Source: DASSNU01 sp035701265
GTDB lineage: Bacteria; Gemmatimonadota; Gemmatimonadetes; Gemmatimonadales; Gemmatimonadaceae
Length of the DNA: 64,000 nucleotides
Reading direction: 5' to 3'
Assembly: GCA_035701265.1 (NCBI GenBank)
Contig: DASSNU010000021.1
Span: forward strand, 434,001 to 498,000
The position numbers were made by a program, and so were the translations under genes. A model generated the notes under the pieces. It worked only from the letters and a program-made list of their open reading frames with translations. It searched no databases and was not told where the DNA came from. Below, in pieces: positions 28,580 to 36,710 of the stretch. Position 1 is the first letter of the stretch. Each line of letters begins with the position of its first letter.

Positions 28580-30046
28580 TCACGAGAGGTCCACCCACAC
28601 GGACTTCACCTGCGTGTAGCCGTCCAGCCCGTGCATCCCCAGCTCGCGACCGAATCCCGACTGCTTGAACCCGCCGAACGACGACGCGGCGTCGTACATG
28701 TTGTACGTGTTGATCCACACCGTCCCGGCACGGAGTGCGCGCGCCGTACGCAGCGCCTTCTTGATGTCGCGCGTCCAGATCCCCGCCGCCAGACCGTAGA
28801 TGGTGTCGTTCGCCAGCGCCACCGCGCCCGACTCACCCTCCTCGAACGTCATCGTCGCCAGCACCGGCCCGAAGATCTCCTCACGCGCGATGGTCATGGC
28901 CGGGGTCACGTTGCCGAAGATCGTCGGTTGCACGAAGTAGCCGCGCCCACCCACGGTCGTCCGGTCGCCGCCAGCCAGCACGCGCGCGCCTTCATCGCGC
29001 CCACGCGCGATGTAGCCGAGCACGCGCTCCATCTGCGTCTTCGACACCAGCGCCCCCAACCGCGTTTTGGGATCGAGCGGATCGCCCGCCACCATTTTCG
29101 CCGCACGTTGTACGATGCGCGCGGTGAGCTCCTCGGCCACGCTCGCCTCCACCAGCAACCGCGATCCCGCCGCACACACCTCGCCCTTGCCGTAGAAGAT
29201 GCCGGTGAGCGCGCCGCGTGCCGCCGCGTCCAGATCCGCATCGGCGTACACGATGTTCGGCGACTTTCCGCCCAGCTCGAGCGAGAGCTTCTTCACCGTC
29301 CCGGCCGCCTCACGCATGATGAGCGCGCCGACCTCGGTGGATCCGGTGAACGCGATCTTGTCCACCGAGGGATGCCGCACGAGGGCCATCCCCGCTACGG
29401 GACCCTGACCGGGGACGCAGTTGAGCGCGCCCGCGGGGAAGCCGGCCTCGAGCGCCAGCTCAGCCATGCGCAACGCCGTGAACGGCGTCTGCTCCGACGG
29501 CTTCAGCACCACCGTGTTTCCGCATGCGAGCGCAGGCGCCACCTTCCACGCCGCCAGCGACATGGGGAAGTTCCACGGCACGATCGCGCCGACAACACCG
29601 AGCGGCTCGCGCAGCGTGTAGTTGAGAAACGGACCGTCCACCGGCACGACCTCGCCGTGGATCTTGTCCGCCCACCCGCCGTAATAACGAAACGTCTCGG
29701 CCGTGAGCTTGACGTCGATGGCGGACTCGAAGAGCGGCTTCCCGTTGTTCAACGTCTCCAACCGCGCGAGCTCATCCCGGTGTTGCATGCACAACTCGCC
29801 GAGGCGGAGCAGCAGCTCGCCGCGGCGACGCGCGCTCATCCGCCGCCACGCGTCCGACTCGAACGTGCTGCGCGCGCTCTGCACGGCGAGCTCCACGTCG
29901 CGCTCCGTGCCCTCCGCCACCTGGGCGATCACTTCCTCCGTGGCCGGATTCACCACGGGGAATCGCCCACCCGCCGCCGCGTCCACCCGTTCGCCGCCGA
30001 TGACGAGCTGGGTGGGGAGCCGCACGTCCGTCGCCGCGGTCGCCAC
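28580..30046 (-). CDS. NAD(P)-dependent aldehyde dehydrogenase
   Basis: The 488-residue protein is an ALDH-superfamily enzyme of the betaine/phenylacetaldehyde dehydrogenase type. It has VPWNFPMSLAAWKVAPALA, the NAD-binding FTGSTEVGALI, the catalytic Glu in LELGGKSPNIV and the catalytic Cys in GEVCAAGSRLLVE (Glu where most members have Gln in GQ.C). The C-terminus has the standard EEIFGPVL and SFGGFKQSGFGRELG. In this operon it may convert an aldehyde to the acid that enters the CoA pathway. The start is a GTG three bases after the preceding stop. Confidence 0.92.
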   Translation of the reverse strand: MATAATDVRLPTQLVIGGERVDAAAGGRFPVVNPATEEVIAQVAEGTERDVELAVQSARSTFESDAWRRMSARRRGELLLRLGELCMQHRDELARLETLNNGKPLFESAIDVKLTAETFRYYGGWADKIHGEVVPVDGPFLNYTLREPLGVVGAIVPWNFPMSLAAWKVAPALACGNTVVLKPSEQTPFTALRMAELALEAGFPAGALNCVPGQGPVAGMALVRHPSVDKIAFTGSTEVGALIMREAAGTVKKLSLELGGKSPNIVYADADLDAAARGALTGIFYGKGEVCAAGSRLLVEASVAEELTARIVQRAAKMVAGDPLDPKTRLGALVSKTQMERVLGYIARGRDEGARVLAGGDRTTVGGRGYFVQPTIFGNVTPAMTIAREEIFGPVLATMTFEEGESGAVALANDTIYGLAAGIWTRDIKKALRTARALRAGTVWINTYNMYDAASSFGGFKQSGFGRELGMHGLDGYTQVKSVWVDLS

Positions 30047-30049
30047 CGC

Positions 30050-30865
30050 TTACTTGCCCGAGAAGGTGGGCTGACGCTTGCCGACGTACGCCGCCAATCC
30101 CTCCTTGGCGTCCGCGCTCTTGAAGAGCAGGCTCTGCAGCTCCCGCTCGAGCGCGAGACCCTGCTCCAGCGGGATCTCCGCGCCGGTCTGCACGGAGCGC
30201 TTGATGTGACCGACGGCCATGCTCGCCTTGTTCGGCAGGCAGAACTGCCGGGCGTACAGCAGGACGTTGTCCCACCATCCGTCCTTGGGAAGCACGGCGT
30301 TCACGATACCCAGCGATTCCGCTTCCTCGAACGAGAACGTCCGCCCCGTGACCATGAGCTCGATCGCCTTCGACTTGCCGACGAGTCGCGCGAGGCGCTG
30401 CGTGCCTCCGGTGCCCGGGAGCACGCCCAGGTTCACTTCCGGCAGACCGATCTTGCCGGCATCCTGTCTGGCGACGCGGAGATCGCACGCCATGGCGATC
30501 TCGAGACCGCCGCCCACGGTGTGTCCGTTCAACGCGGCGATCACCAGCTTGGGTGTCTGCTCGAGCCGGCTGAGCGTCTCGTTCGCGTGGAGGCAGAAGT
30601 AATACTTGAACGTCGGGTCCACTTCGTTCAGCATCCGGATGTTCGCACCCGCGCTGAAGAACTTGTCCCCGGCGCCGCGCAGCACGATCACCTGCACGTC
30701 GTTGTCGAACCGCGCGCGGAGGATGGCGTCGTCCAGCTGGCGCATCATCTCGTGCGTGTAGGTGTTGGCCGGCGGATCCGACAGCTCGATCACGGCAATG
30801 CTCCCGTCCGTGCGGTACGTGACGAGCGTCCGGGTATCGGTGTCCTGTAGAGTAGCGGTTGCCAT
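30050..30865 (-). CDS. Enoyl-CoA hydratase/isomerase (crotonase family)
   Basis: The 271-residue product has DKFFSAGANIRML, NGHTVGGGLEIAMACDLRVA and GLPEVNLGVLPGTGGTQRLARLVG, with both catalytic glutamates, so it should be an active hydratase. Two features stand out: an Asn-Thr-Tyr-Thr substrate-side segment (DPPANTYTHEMM) and an aromatic helix (FKYYFCLHANE). The ATG has GGAG nine bases upstream. It is the first structural gene after the TetR regulator and the first of three crotonases in the operon. Confidence 0.88.
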   Translation of the reverse strand: MATATLQDTDTRTLVTYRTDGSIAVIELSDPPANTYTHEMMRQLDDAILRARFDNDVQVIVLRGAGDKFFSAGANIRMLNEVDPTFKYYFCLHANETLSRLEQTPKLVIAALNGHTVGGGLEIAMACDLRVARQDAGKIGLPEVNLGVLPGTGGTQRLARLVGKSKAIELMVTGRTFSFEEAESLGIVNAVLPKDGWWDNVLLYARQFCLPNKASMAVGHIKRSVQTGAEIPLEQGLALERELQSLLFKSADAKEGLAAYVGKRQPTFSGK

Positions 30866-30900
30866 GGAGACTCCGGGTTGTGTGAACGACGGTGCGCGGG

Positions 30901-31524
30901 TCAGCCGGCGGCGGAGCGCGGCAGCGCCGCCTCGGAGACCGGCAGGCCGATGTACCCGCCCAGGAAGAGCCGGCAGACGTTGGTGCTGAGCGCTTCCACA
31001 CCCACGTCGCCGAGCGGGTCGTACCAGTTGTAGATCCAGTTCATCATGCCGAACAGACAGTACGCGGCCACGCGGCGGTTCGCGTGCGCGGGTCCGTGGC
31101 TCTGCTCCACGGCGCCGAGAATGTCCATCAGCGCGCGCGTGTAGCTACGCTTCGTTTCATTCACCGCGAGCAGGTAGTCGCCCGAGAGCGCGCCGGCTTC
31201 GTGCGAGAGTACCTTCATCTCCGCCATGTGGGAGGCGAAGTAATCGAGATGGTTGTCGATGAAGCGGCTCAGCCGCTCGATCGGGTCGGTCACGCCGGCC
31301 AACCGCTCCCGCATGCCATCGAACACGGCCTGAAAGTGCCGGCTCTGGATGAGGAAGAGCAGCTCTTCCTTGCTCTCGACGTAGTAGTACAGGCCGGCCA
31401 GCGACACGCCCGATTCGCGCGCCAGGTCGCGCATGCTCGTGTTCGCGTACCCTCGCTCCGCGAATACCCTCGCGGCCACCGTGAGCAGGGCGTCCAGCTT
31501 CTGATCGTGCGTTGGGCTGGCCAT
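30901..31524 (-). CDS. TetR-family transcriptional regulator
   Basis: The 207-residue regulator has an N-terminal helix-turn-helix (VFAERGYANTSMRDLARESG then VSLAGLYYYVESKEELL) and a ligand-binding C-terminal domain with the YTRALMDILG helix. Similar regulators of acyl-CoA catabolism (PaaR, FadR of Bacillus, LiuQ) are derepressed by an acyl-CoA. It is the first gene of the minus-strand catabolic operon. A 14-base inverted repeat sits at the predicted start site of its own promoter, so autorepression is expected. Confidence 0.92.
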   Translation of the reverse strand: MASPTHDQKLDALLTVAARVFAERGYANTSMRDLARESGVSLAGLYYYVESKEELLFLIQSRHFQAVFDGMRERLAGVTDPIERLSRFIDNHLDYFASHMAEMKVLSHEAGALSGDYLLAVNETKRSYTRALMDILGAVEQSHGPAHANRRVAAYCLFGMMNWIYNWYDPLGDVGVEALSTNVCRLFLGGYIGLPVSEAALPRSAAG

Positions 31525-31543
31525 GGCGTCCTCGACGTGTCTT

Positions 31544-31557
31544 CGAACGAGCGTTCG
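31544..31557. promoter_or_regulatory. Candidate TetR operator
   Basis: CGAACG-AG-CGTTCG is a perfect inverted repeat with a two-base centre; the flanks extend it imperfectly to TTCGAACGA/GCGTTCGGA. It starts five bases downstream of the -10 element of the minus-strand promoter, covering the predicted start site, and lies 20 bases upstream of the tetR ATG. Confidence 0.7.
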
Positions 31558-31562
31558 GACTC

Positions 31563-31591
31563 AACCTACCTCCTGCTGCCGGCGCCGTCAA
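31563..31591 (-). promoter_or_regulatory. Promoter of the tetR catabolic operon
   Basis: Reading the minus strand, TTGACG (31591-31586) and TAGGTT (31568-31563) are separated by exactly 17 bases. Initiation is expected near 31556, inside the candidate operator. Confidence 0.7.
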
Positions 31592-31637
31592 CCGGCCTTA
31601 ACATCCGCGGCGCTCGGCCGTCCAACGTCATGCGCGC

Positions 31638-32192
31638 ATGAGGAACGCCACGCCCCCCGACATTTCCCCCGCCGACGCGGTGCTGGTCGAGCGATGGCAA
31701 CAGGGGGACGAGCGGGCGGCCACGCTGCTCGTGGAGCGTCACGCCGCGGCGGTCGCGCGGTTCGTGGCGAGTCGCGGCGCGCGGGAGGATGTCGATGAGC
31801 TGGTGCAGGACACGTTCGTTCGCGCCTTCGGATCGCTGGACGGATTCCGGGCCGACAGCTCGCTGCGCACCTGGCTGTTCAGCATCGCACGGAATCTCCT
31901 GCGCGACCGGATGCGCAGCGCGCGGCGCGGGCATCGCCGCGTCACGCTGGATGAGGAGATCTCGGCAGTCGAGCACGACCCGCTGGACGACGCGATCGCG
32001 GATGAACGGCGGTCGCGGATGATGCAGGCGGTGGCGAGATTGTCGCGCATGCAGCGCGAGGTGTTCACCTTACGGGTACGCGATGGTCTCTCGTACCGGG
32101 AGATCGCCGAGGTGTTGGAGACGACGGAAGGAGCGGCGCGCGTGCACTATCACAACGCGATGCGCGCCATCAAGGAGCTCTGCCATGAGTGA
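31638..32192 (+). CDS. ECF (group 4) RNA polymerase sigma factor
   Basis: The 184-residue sigma factor has only regions 2 and 4. Region 2 is DVDELVQDTFVRAFGSLDGF with SLRTWLFSIARNLLRDRMR. Region 4 is LSRMQREVFTLRVRDGLSYREIAEVLE plus EGAARVHYHNAMRAIK. It is divergent from tetR and overlaps the anti-sigma gene by 8 bases, the normal layout for an ECF sigma and its co-expressed inhibitor. No promoter was recognised in front of it; ECF factors usually read their own non-consensus promoter. Confidence 0.93.
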   Translation: MRNATPPDISPADAVLVERWQQGDERAATLLVERHAAAVARFVASRGAREDVDELVQDTFVRAFGSLDGFRADSSLRTWLFSIARNLLRDRMRSARRGHRRVTLDEEISAVEHDPLDDAIADERRSRMMQAVARLSRMQREVFTLRVRDGLSYREIAEVLETTEGAARVHYHNAMRAIKELCHE

Positions 32193-32892
32193 CTGCCCGC
32201 GGGGCGATCTGCGCGATCGTCTCCCTGACGTGTTGCACGGAACGGTGATCGGCGAGGAGCGCGCGGAGCTGGAAGCGCACGTTGCCGCGTGCGCGGCGTG
32301 CGCCGCGGAGCTCGCGCTGCTGCGCGAGGCGCGACAGGCGCTCGAGACCGGTCCCGCCGTGGACGTTGCCGCCATCGTCGGCGCCGTCCGGCGCGCACGC
32401 CAGGCGCCGGCGCGCCACCAGCAGCGGGGCGCCACGTACGGGGTTGCGACACCGACGGCTGGCCGGCGCATCTGGCAATCGCACGCGCTGCGCATCGCCG
32501 CCACGGTGGCATTCCTGGTCGTCGGCGCGGCGGGAGCGTTCGTCTATCTGGGCGGCCGCACGGATTCCGCGCCGCGTCTGGCGAGCACACTGGATGCGGG
32601 CGCCGATTCACTCTCGGCTGGTGCACCGGACGTCGCGCCTGCCAGTCCGGGCACTGACCTGGGAAGCACGCCGCGGATGGTGGCGCAGAGAGAATCCAGC
32701 GCCGCCGCGCCGGGCGCCCGTGGCGTGCCTGCGTCGCACGGCACGGAGACGGTGGGACTTCTCGCCGGCGCCAGTCTCGGCGACCTCCGCGACGCGGAGA
32801 TCGAGGCGCTCATGAAGTCGCTGGACGACCTGAGCGGAATTCCCGATGCAGAGCCCTCGCCGGTGCTGCCGGCGCTCACGGAGGGAGTGTGA
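32185..32892 (+). CDS. Zinc-finger anti-sigma factor, single-pass membrane protein
   Basis: The 235-residue protein begins with a putative zinc-binding anti-sigma domain (EAHVAACAACAAEL, the HxxxCxxC motif at about 31-38). It has one membrane helix (about 101-120, ALRIAATVAFLVVGAAGAFV) and a Ser/Ala/Pro-rich periplasmic part of about 115 residues. It should hold the ECF sigma of the preceding gene at the membrane until a signal arrives. The ATG at 32185 lies inside the last codons of the sigma gene and the stop is shared with the start region of the next gene. Confidence 0.85.
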   Translation: MSDCPRGDLRDRLPDVLHGTVIGEERAELEAHVAACAACAAELALLREARQALETGPAVDVAAIVGAVRRARQAPARHQQRGATYGVATPTAGRRIWQSHALRIAATVAFLVVGAAGAFVYLGGRTDSAPRLASTLDAGADSLSAGAPDVAPASPGTDLGSTPRMVAQRESSAAAPGARGVPASHGTETVGLLAGASLGDLRDAEIEALMKSLDDLSGIPDAEPSPVLPALTEGV

Positions 32893-33512
32893 TGCCGCAC
32901 GACGCCGATCAGCGCCCGAGCCGCGTGCGGGCGAGCAGATTCCAACCCCGCCCAGCGCGCCGCCGAGCGCGTTGGGGGATCGCGATCGCGGGACTCCTCG
33001 TGCTGGCGTGGAGCTCGCCCGCGCGCGCGCAGCGTCTGGAGAGAGACGTCCCGCCCGCGCGCGCGCAGTTGGAGCAACAGTTCCGCCAGCGGCTCGCGCT
33101 CGTCATGCAGCGGCAGTTGGGTCTCACCGACGATCAGCTGAAGCAGGTGGGGGACGTGAGCCGCAAGTACGAGCCCGAGCGGGCGGCGCTCAACGCACGC
33201 GAGCGCTCCGCGCGCGTGGCGCTCCGTCAGGAGATCGCCGCCGGCGATCGTGCAGATCAGCGGCGCGTGGACGACCTCCTGCAGGAGCTCTTCCGCGTGC
33301 AACGCGCCCGCCTGGACGTCACCGAGCGCGAGCAACGTGATCTGGCGCGGTTCCTCACTCCCGTGCAACGGGTGAAGTTCCTCACCATCCAGGATCGGCT
33401 GCGGCAGCAGATGGAGTCCATGCAGCGCCAACGCGAGCGGCGAAACGGCGCCATGCGGCGGAATCGCCCTCCTGGGGGCGGAGGTCCACTCCTCCCCGAG
33501 CCGGCGCGTTGA
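32892..33512 (+). CDS. Spy/CpxP-like periplasmic protein with LTxxQ motifs
   Basis: The 206-residue protein has a basic N-terminus, a hydrophobic signal segment (GIAIAGLLVLAWSSPARAQ) and then a long Arg/Gln/Glu-rich helical part. That part contains two LTxxQ motifs, LTDDQ and LTPVQ, the hallmark of Spy/CpxP chaperones and stress sensors. It follows the ECF sigma and anti-sigma genes without a gap, suggesting it is either a target or the periplasmic sensor of that switch. Start: ATG 32892, overlapping the preceding TGA; a GTG three bases earlier is possible. Its stop is inside the -35 element of the tRNA promoter. Confidence 0.75.
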   Translation: MPHDADQRPSRVRASRFQPRPARRRARWGIAIAGLLVLAWSSPARAQRLERDVPPARAQLEQQFRQRLALVMQRQLGLTDDQLKQVGDVSRKYEPERAALNARERSARVALRQEIAAGDRADQRRVDDLLQELFRVQRARLDVTEREQRDLARFLTPVQRVKFLTIQDRLRQQMESMQRQRERRNGAMRRNRPPGGGGPLLPEPAR

Positions 33513-33537
33513 GCCGCGAGCCCGCGGCGCGTAGATT
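33509..33537 (+). promoter_or_regulatory. tRNA-Leu promoter
   Basis: TTGAGC (33509-33514) and TAGATT (33532-33537) are 17 bases apart. The start site near 33544 is about five bases before the mature tRNA. The TGA stop of the Spy-like gene lies inside the -35 element. Confidence 0.65.
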
Positions 33538-33548
33538 TGCAGTGTCGC

Positions 33549-33632
33549 GCCCGGGTGGCGGAATTGGTAGACGCAGGGGACTCAAAATCCCCCGGCCTTC
33601 GGGCCTTGCGGGTTCGAGTCCCGCCCCGGGTA
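33549..33632 (+). tRNA. tRNA-Leu (anticodon CAA)
   Basis: The 84-base cloverleaf has a 7-bp acceptor stem (GCCCGGG with CCCGGGT, first pair G-U), a D arm with TGGTAGACGC, anticodon stem GGGGA/TCCCC around CTCAAAA, a class II variable arm (GGCCTTCGGGCCT) and T arm GCGGG-TTCGAGT-CCCGC. Discriminator A73 fits leucine. The CCA end is not encoded. Confidence 0.95.
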
Positions 33633-33687
33633 TCGCGCCCAATCTGGCATCGCCGGTATCGACCCTGACCACTGTGGAGCGTTCCGA

Positions 33688-34068
33688 ATGCGCACATCGC
33701 ACCGCTGGATGTCTCTTGCCGTCTGTCTCTGCACCCTCGCGGCCGGCGCCTGCATGCGATGGACGGAGCGCGACCTTCCGGTGGCCGATCTGATGAAGAC
33801 GCAACACTTCGAGATGGTGCGCGTTACGCGCACCGACAGCTCCGTGGTGATGGTCCGCGCGCCGGAGGTGGACGGCAGCACGCTCGTCGGAGAGCGCAGC
33901 GGTGCGACGGCTCAGCCCGAGCGCGTCCAGCTTCCGCTCGATCAGATCGCGCGCGTCGAGGTCATGCGCGTGAGCGGACCGCGCAGTAAGGGACTCATCG
34001 TCGGCGTCGCCGCAGTCGCGCTCGGGCTCGGACTGCTCGTTCGCGGAATTACCGAAGCCGAGCACTGA
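33688..34068 (+). CDS. Exported protein of unknown function with C-terminal membrane helix
   Basis: The 126-residue protein has a signal-like N-terminus (MSLAVCLCTLAAGACMRW), possibly a lipoprotein with cysteine near residue 22, although the lipobox is weak. A small beta-rich middle part follows (FEMVRVTRTDSSVVMVRAPE), with a hydrophobic glycine-rich C-terminal helix (GLIVGVAAVALGLGLLVRG). It follows tRNA-Leu by 55 bases. The middle part resembles short SH3-like domains in other exported proteins, but I cannot assign a family. Confidence 0.6.
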   Translation: MRTSHRWMSLAVCLCTLAAGACMRWTERDLPVADLMKTQHFEMVRVTRTDSSVVMVRAPEVDGSTLVGERSGATAQPERVQLPLDQIARVEVMRVSGPRSKGLIVGVAAVALGLGLLVRGITEAEH

Positions 34069-34222
34069 CCGGCACGCCGGCGCGGCGGATCCACCGGCGC
34101 GCGGCAGATCAGCCACATAGAGCAGGGGATCGGCGCGCGCTGGGACGCTCTGGCCAGTAAGCTTCGCCGCCACCGAACCAGCGCCGACGCGTGCCTCCGC
34201 ATCGCGCACCCATGCCCGCCGG

Positions 34223-35116
34223 TCACCGCGATCGCTCACGCGCGTGACGGCGGGCGATTTCCGTTCCGGAAATGCAGGCGGCCAGCCACACGACGCCCCC
34301 TGCGTACCCGCCAATCACATCGCTGAAGTAGTGCACGCCGAGATACAGCCGGCTCAGCCCGATCGCCAGCACGAGCACGGTGGTGAAGACGAGCACGACG
34401 TTCCGCGCATGCCGGTTGTGTAGCGCGAGCACGGCGACGTACGCGAGCATGCCGTAGGTCACCAGCGACGACATGGCATGTCCGCTGGGGAAGCTGAACG
34501 AGTGCACCGTCACCCACTGATTCGCGAACGCGGGGCGCTCACGCCGAACGAGCACCTTGAGCAACGCGTTGAGCACCCACGCGCCGACCAGCGCGGCCGT
34601 CCATCCCGCCAGTAGATAACCGCGACGGCGCACGATGAGCACGCCAGCCACGATGATGCCCACGAGGAGGATCGCCTCGCCGCTCCCCATCTCGGTAACG
34701 ATCCCGAAGATGCGCGCGCCGCTTCGCGTGGTGCTCGCGTGAAACGCTCCCGCCAGTCGGAGATCGAACTGCGCCAGCGACTCGCGCTCCACCACGTTCT
34801 CCGTGATGGCCGCGAAGAGGAGGAGCGCCGCGCCGGCGAGCAGCAGCCCGAGGGTGAGATGCACGCCGAGGTATTCGCCGGGCGCGAATCGCGCGGCCAC
34901 GAACCGCCACGCCCGCGGGTATCGCGTCCGGAGCCTCTGCGCCGGCGCCGACGAGAGCATCCCGCGCCGCACGCGCTCGCCGCGCTTCCAGAGCGCGCGC
35001 GCGAGCGCCGTGAAGTGGTGCCAGGCGGCGAGCACCACTGCCACGAGCGCCGAGAGCAGCGCGACCGCCAGCAGTGCGCGGCCGGGCACGCCGAGCGACA
35101 GGTGCGAGACGATCAT
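34223..35116 (-). CDS. PAP2-family membrane phosphatase
   Basis: The 297-residue integral membrane protein has the three-part acid-phosphatase signature: KVLVRRERP, FPSGHAMSS and SRLYLGVHYFSDVIGG. These provide the Lys/Arg, the Ser-Gly-His and the nucleophilic His. Six or so membrane helices are evident, plus a basic cytoplasmic stretch near residues 35-70. Members dephosphorylate phosphatidic acid, phosphatidylglycerophosphate or undecaprenyl pyrophosphate, and the sequence does not tell which. The gene stands alone on the minus strand. Confidence 0.9.
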   Translation of the reverse strand: MIVSHLSLGVPGRALLAVALLSALVAVVLAAWHHFTALARALWKRGERVRRGMLSSAPAQRLRTRYPRAWRFVAARFAPGEYLGVHLTLGLLLAGAALLLFAAITENVVERESLAQFDLRLAGAFHASTTRSGARIFGIVTEMGSGEAILLVGIIVAGVLIVRRRGYLLAGWTAALVGAWVLNALLKVLVRRERPAFANQWVTVHSFSFPSGHAMSSLVTYGMLAYVAVLALHNRHARNVVLVFTTVLVLAIGLSRLYLGVHYFSDVIGGYAGGVVWLAACISGTEIARRHARERSR

Positions 35117-35184
35117 GGGTTGCAGTCGGTGCGAGGAGACACCGGCGCGTGCGCCCCGCGCGGACTATACCGCGCGGCGACGTT

Positions 35185-35595
35185 TCAGTGAATGGTGTAC
35201 AGGTAGGCGGCGATGTCGCGAGCGTCCTGCGCGTTCACGCCCAGGTTGGGCATCGCCGTCCCTGGCTCGATCGCCTGCGGCTGTTGGATCCATTGCACCA
35301 GGTGATCGGGATCGTTCGGCACTTCGCCCGCCACGTACGTTCGCCGTGACCAACTGGTGAGCGGCGGGCCCACCAGACCATCCGCCCCGTCAACACCAGG
35401 AATGGTGTGACAGCTCCCGCACCCATAGCGCTGAATGGCCACTTTACCGCGGGCGGGCTCCGCGCCGGCAATCCGATAGCGCGGCTCCCCGCCATTCGCC
35501 TCGCGACATGCTACCGCGGCGAGCGCGAGCAGCAGCAGCACGGCGAGCCGCCCGCCCGCGTGCCGATCCCACCATACGACCGTTCCATGCGACAT
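35185..35595 (-). CDS. Exported single-haem cytochrome c
   Basis: The 136-residue product has a signal/lipoprotein-like N-terminus (LAVLLLLALAAVACREANGG) and one class I cytochrome c domain, with haem attachment at YGCGSCHTIPG and the methionine ligand in TAMPNLGVN. Its last residues (DARDIAAYLYTIH) form the usual terminal helix. Placed after the caa3 oxidase genes, it may deliver electrons to that oxidase. The ATG at 35595 has AGGGAG upstream. A 19-bp tandem duplication lies just upstream. Confidence 0.88.
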   Translation of the reverse strand: MSHGTVVWWDRHAGGRLAVLLLLALAAVACREANGGEPRYRIAGAEPARGKVAIQRYGCGSCHTIPGVDGADGLVGPPLTSWSRRTYVAGEVPNDPDHLVQWIQQPQAIEPGTAMPNLGVNAQDARDIAAYLYTIH

Positions 35596-35618
35596 GCGCT
35601 CTCCCTGTCCGTACTCTC

Positions 35619-35656
35619 CGTCGCCAACCGATACGCTCGTCGCCAACCGATACGCT
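35619..35656. repeat. 19-bp tandem duplication
   Basis: CGTCGCCAACCGATACGCT occurs twice in perfect tandem (35619-35637 and 35638-35656), in the short space between the oxidase-cluster membrane gene and the cytochrome c gene. Confidence 0.92.
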
Positions 35657-35718
35657 CGTCTCGGAACGTGCCACGCCGCGCGGCGCGCGCTCGTCGCGCC
35701 ACACGAACTGCGTGGCCG

Positions 35719-36099
35719 TTACCTGCACAGCGGCAGCGCGATCGCCGGAACGAGCCCCCCGAGAAGAATCCCGAGCACGAACACCGCACTCAACAGCACA
35801 CCCGCGAGACCCACGAACGCCGCCGCCCCCGCGGGCGGCGATTGCGCGCCGAGCGGACCCTGATGCGTGCGCCGCCACGTGCCGTATCCCACCACTCCTG
35901 CAGCAGTCGCCACGGCCGCGCAGACGAGCGTGAGACCGATCAACCACCACCGCAACGCGCTCCCGACGCCCGCACGGCAGCCCAACGCGTGCACCGTATA
36001 GCTCGTGAGCAGGTGCACCGTCCATGCCGCCGGTGCGCCGAGAAAGCCGAACCAGAGCCGAACCGAACGGCGTCCACGCCCGCTCGCCGACTGCGCCAT
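35719..36099 (-). CDS. Small three-helix membrane protein of the oxidase cluster
   Basis: The 126-residue protein has three hydrophobic segments (about 17-38, 48-72 and 92-122) with a basic start and a short linker (TWRRTHQGPLGAQSP). It lies 11 bases after the subunit III stop in the oxidase operon and may be an accessory or assembly subunit. The WxxHLLTSYTVHALGC segment suggests buried histidines, but I recognise no characterised family. Start: ATG 36099, with a GTG three codons upstream as an alternative. Confidence 0.65.
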   Translation of the reverse strand: MAQSASGRGRRSVRLWFGFLGAPAAWTVHLLTSYTVHALGCRAGVGSALRWWLIGLTLVCAAVATAAGVVGYGTWRRTHQGPLGAQSPPAGAAAFVGLAGVLLSAVFVLGILLGGLVPAIALPLCR

Positions 36100-36110
36100 G
36101 TTCGACACGG

Positions 36111-36710
36111 CTACAACACTCCCAAGTGCGGCGAGACGTACAACGACGTGAACACCACGAGCCACACCACGTCCACGAAATGCCAGTAGATCGCCGTGAC
36201 CGTCACGCCCACGCGGCGCGTGGGCGCGAAGTGGCCGCGCCAGGCACGCACGAGCGTGGTCGCGAGCATGATGATCCCCACCGCCACGTGCGCGCCGTGA
36301 AAGCCGGTGATGGTGAAGAACAGTGACCCGTACGCGTCCGCGTCCGGGCCGAACGCCTTCCGGCTGTACTCGACGCCCTGCACGCCGAGGAACACGACAC
36401 CGAGCACGATGGTGACGGCGAGCGCGATCATCAGGCGGCGCGTGTGGCCCTTGTGCAAGCTGCGATCGCCCCACCAGAGCACGCCGCTGCTCGCGAGAAG
36501 GATGGCGGTGTTCACCGACGTGAGCGTGAGCTCGGGGTTGCCATGCGGCGGCCACGCACCGCGCGCGAGCGACCCGGTGTAGAAGTAGCTGAAGAGCAGG
36601 AACGCGAAGAACGCGCCCTCGGTGAGCACCACCATCCAGATCCCCCACCAGCCAAGGGACCGCACCGGGCGCGACGCGCCGGCGAGCGGCACCACGCGAG
36701 TGGACGTCAT
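36111..36710 (-). CDS. ctaE: Cytochrome c oxidase subunit III
   Basis: The 199-residue subunit III is the short, five-helix form found in caa3-type oxidases. Diagnostic segments are WGIWMVVLTEGAFFAFLLFS, GVQGVEYSRKAF, TITGFHGAHVAVG and the terminal YWHFVDVVWLVVF with the conserved HFVDVVW. Subunit III stabilises the active site and may guide oxygen. Its ATG overlaps the subunit I stop (ATGA). Confidence 0.93.
   Translation of the reverse strand: MTSTRVVPLAGASRPVRSLGWWGIWMVVLTEGAFFAFLLFSYFYTGSLARGAWPPHGNPELTLTSVNTAILLASSGVLWWGDRSLHKGHTRRLMIALAVTIVLGVVFLGVQGVEYSRKAFGPDADAYGSLFFTITGFHGAHVAVGIIMLATTLVRAWRGHFAPTRRVGVTVTAIYWHFVDVVWLVVFTSLYVSPHLGVL

Noticed and set aside
27443..30850. A 1135-codon open frame on the plus strand
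   Set aside because: It lies antisense to the thiolase, aldehyde dehydrogenase and crotonase genes, is rich in Arg, His and Ala with no domain, and arises from high GC codon usage on the other strand.
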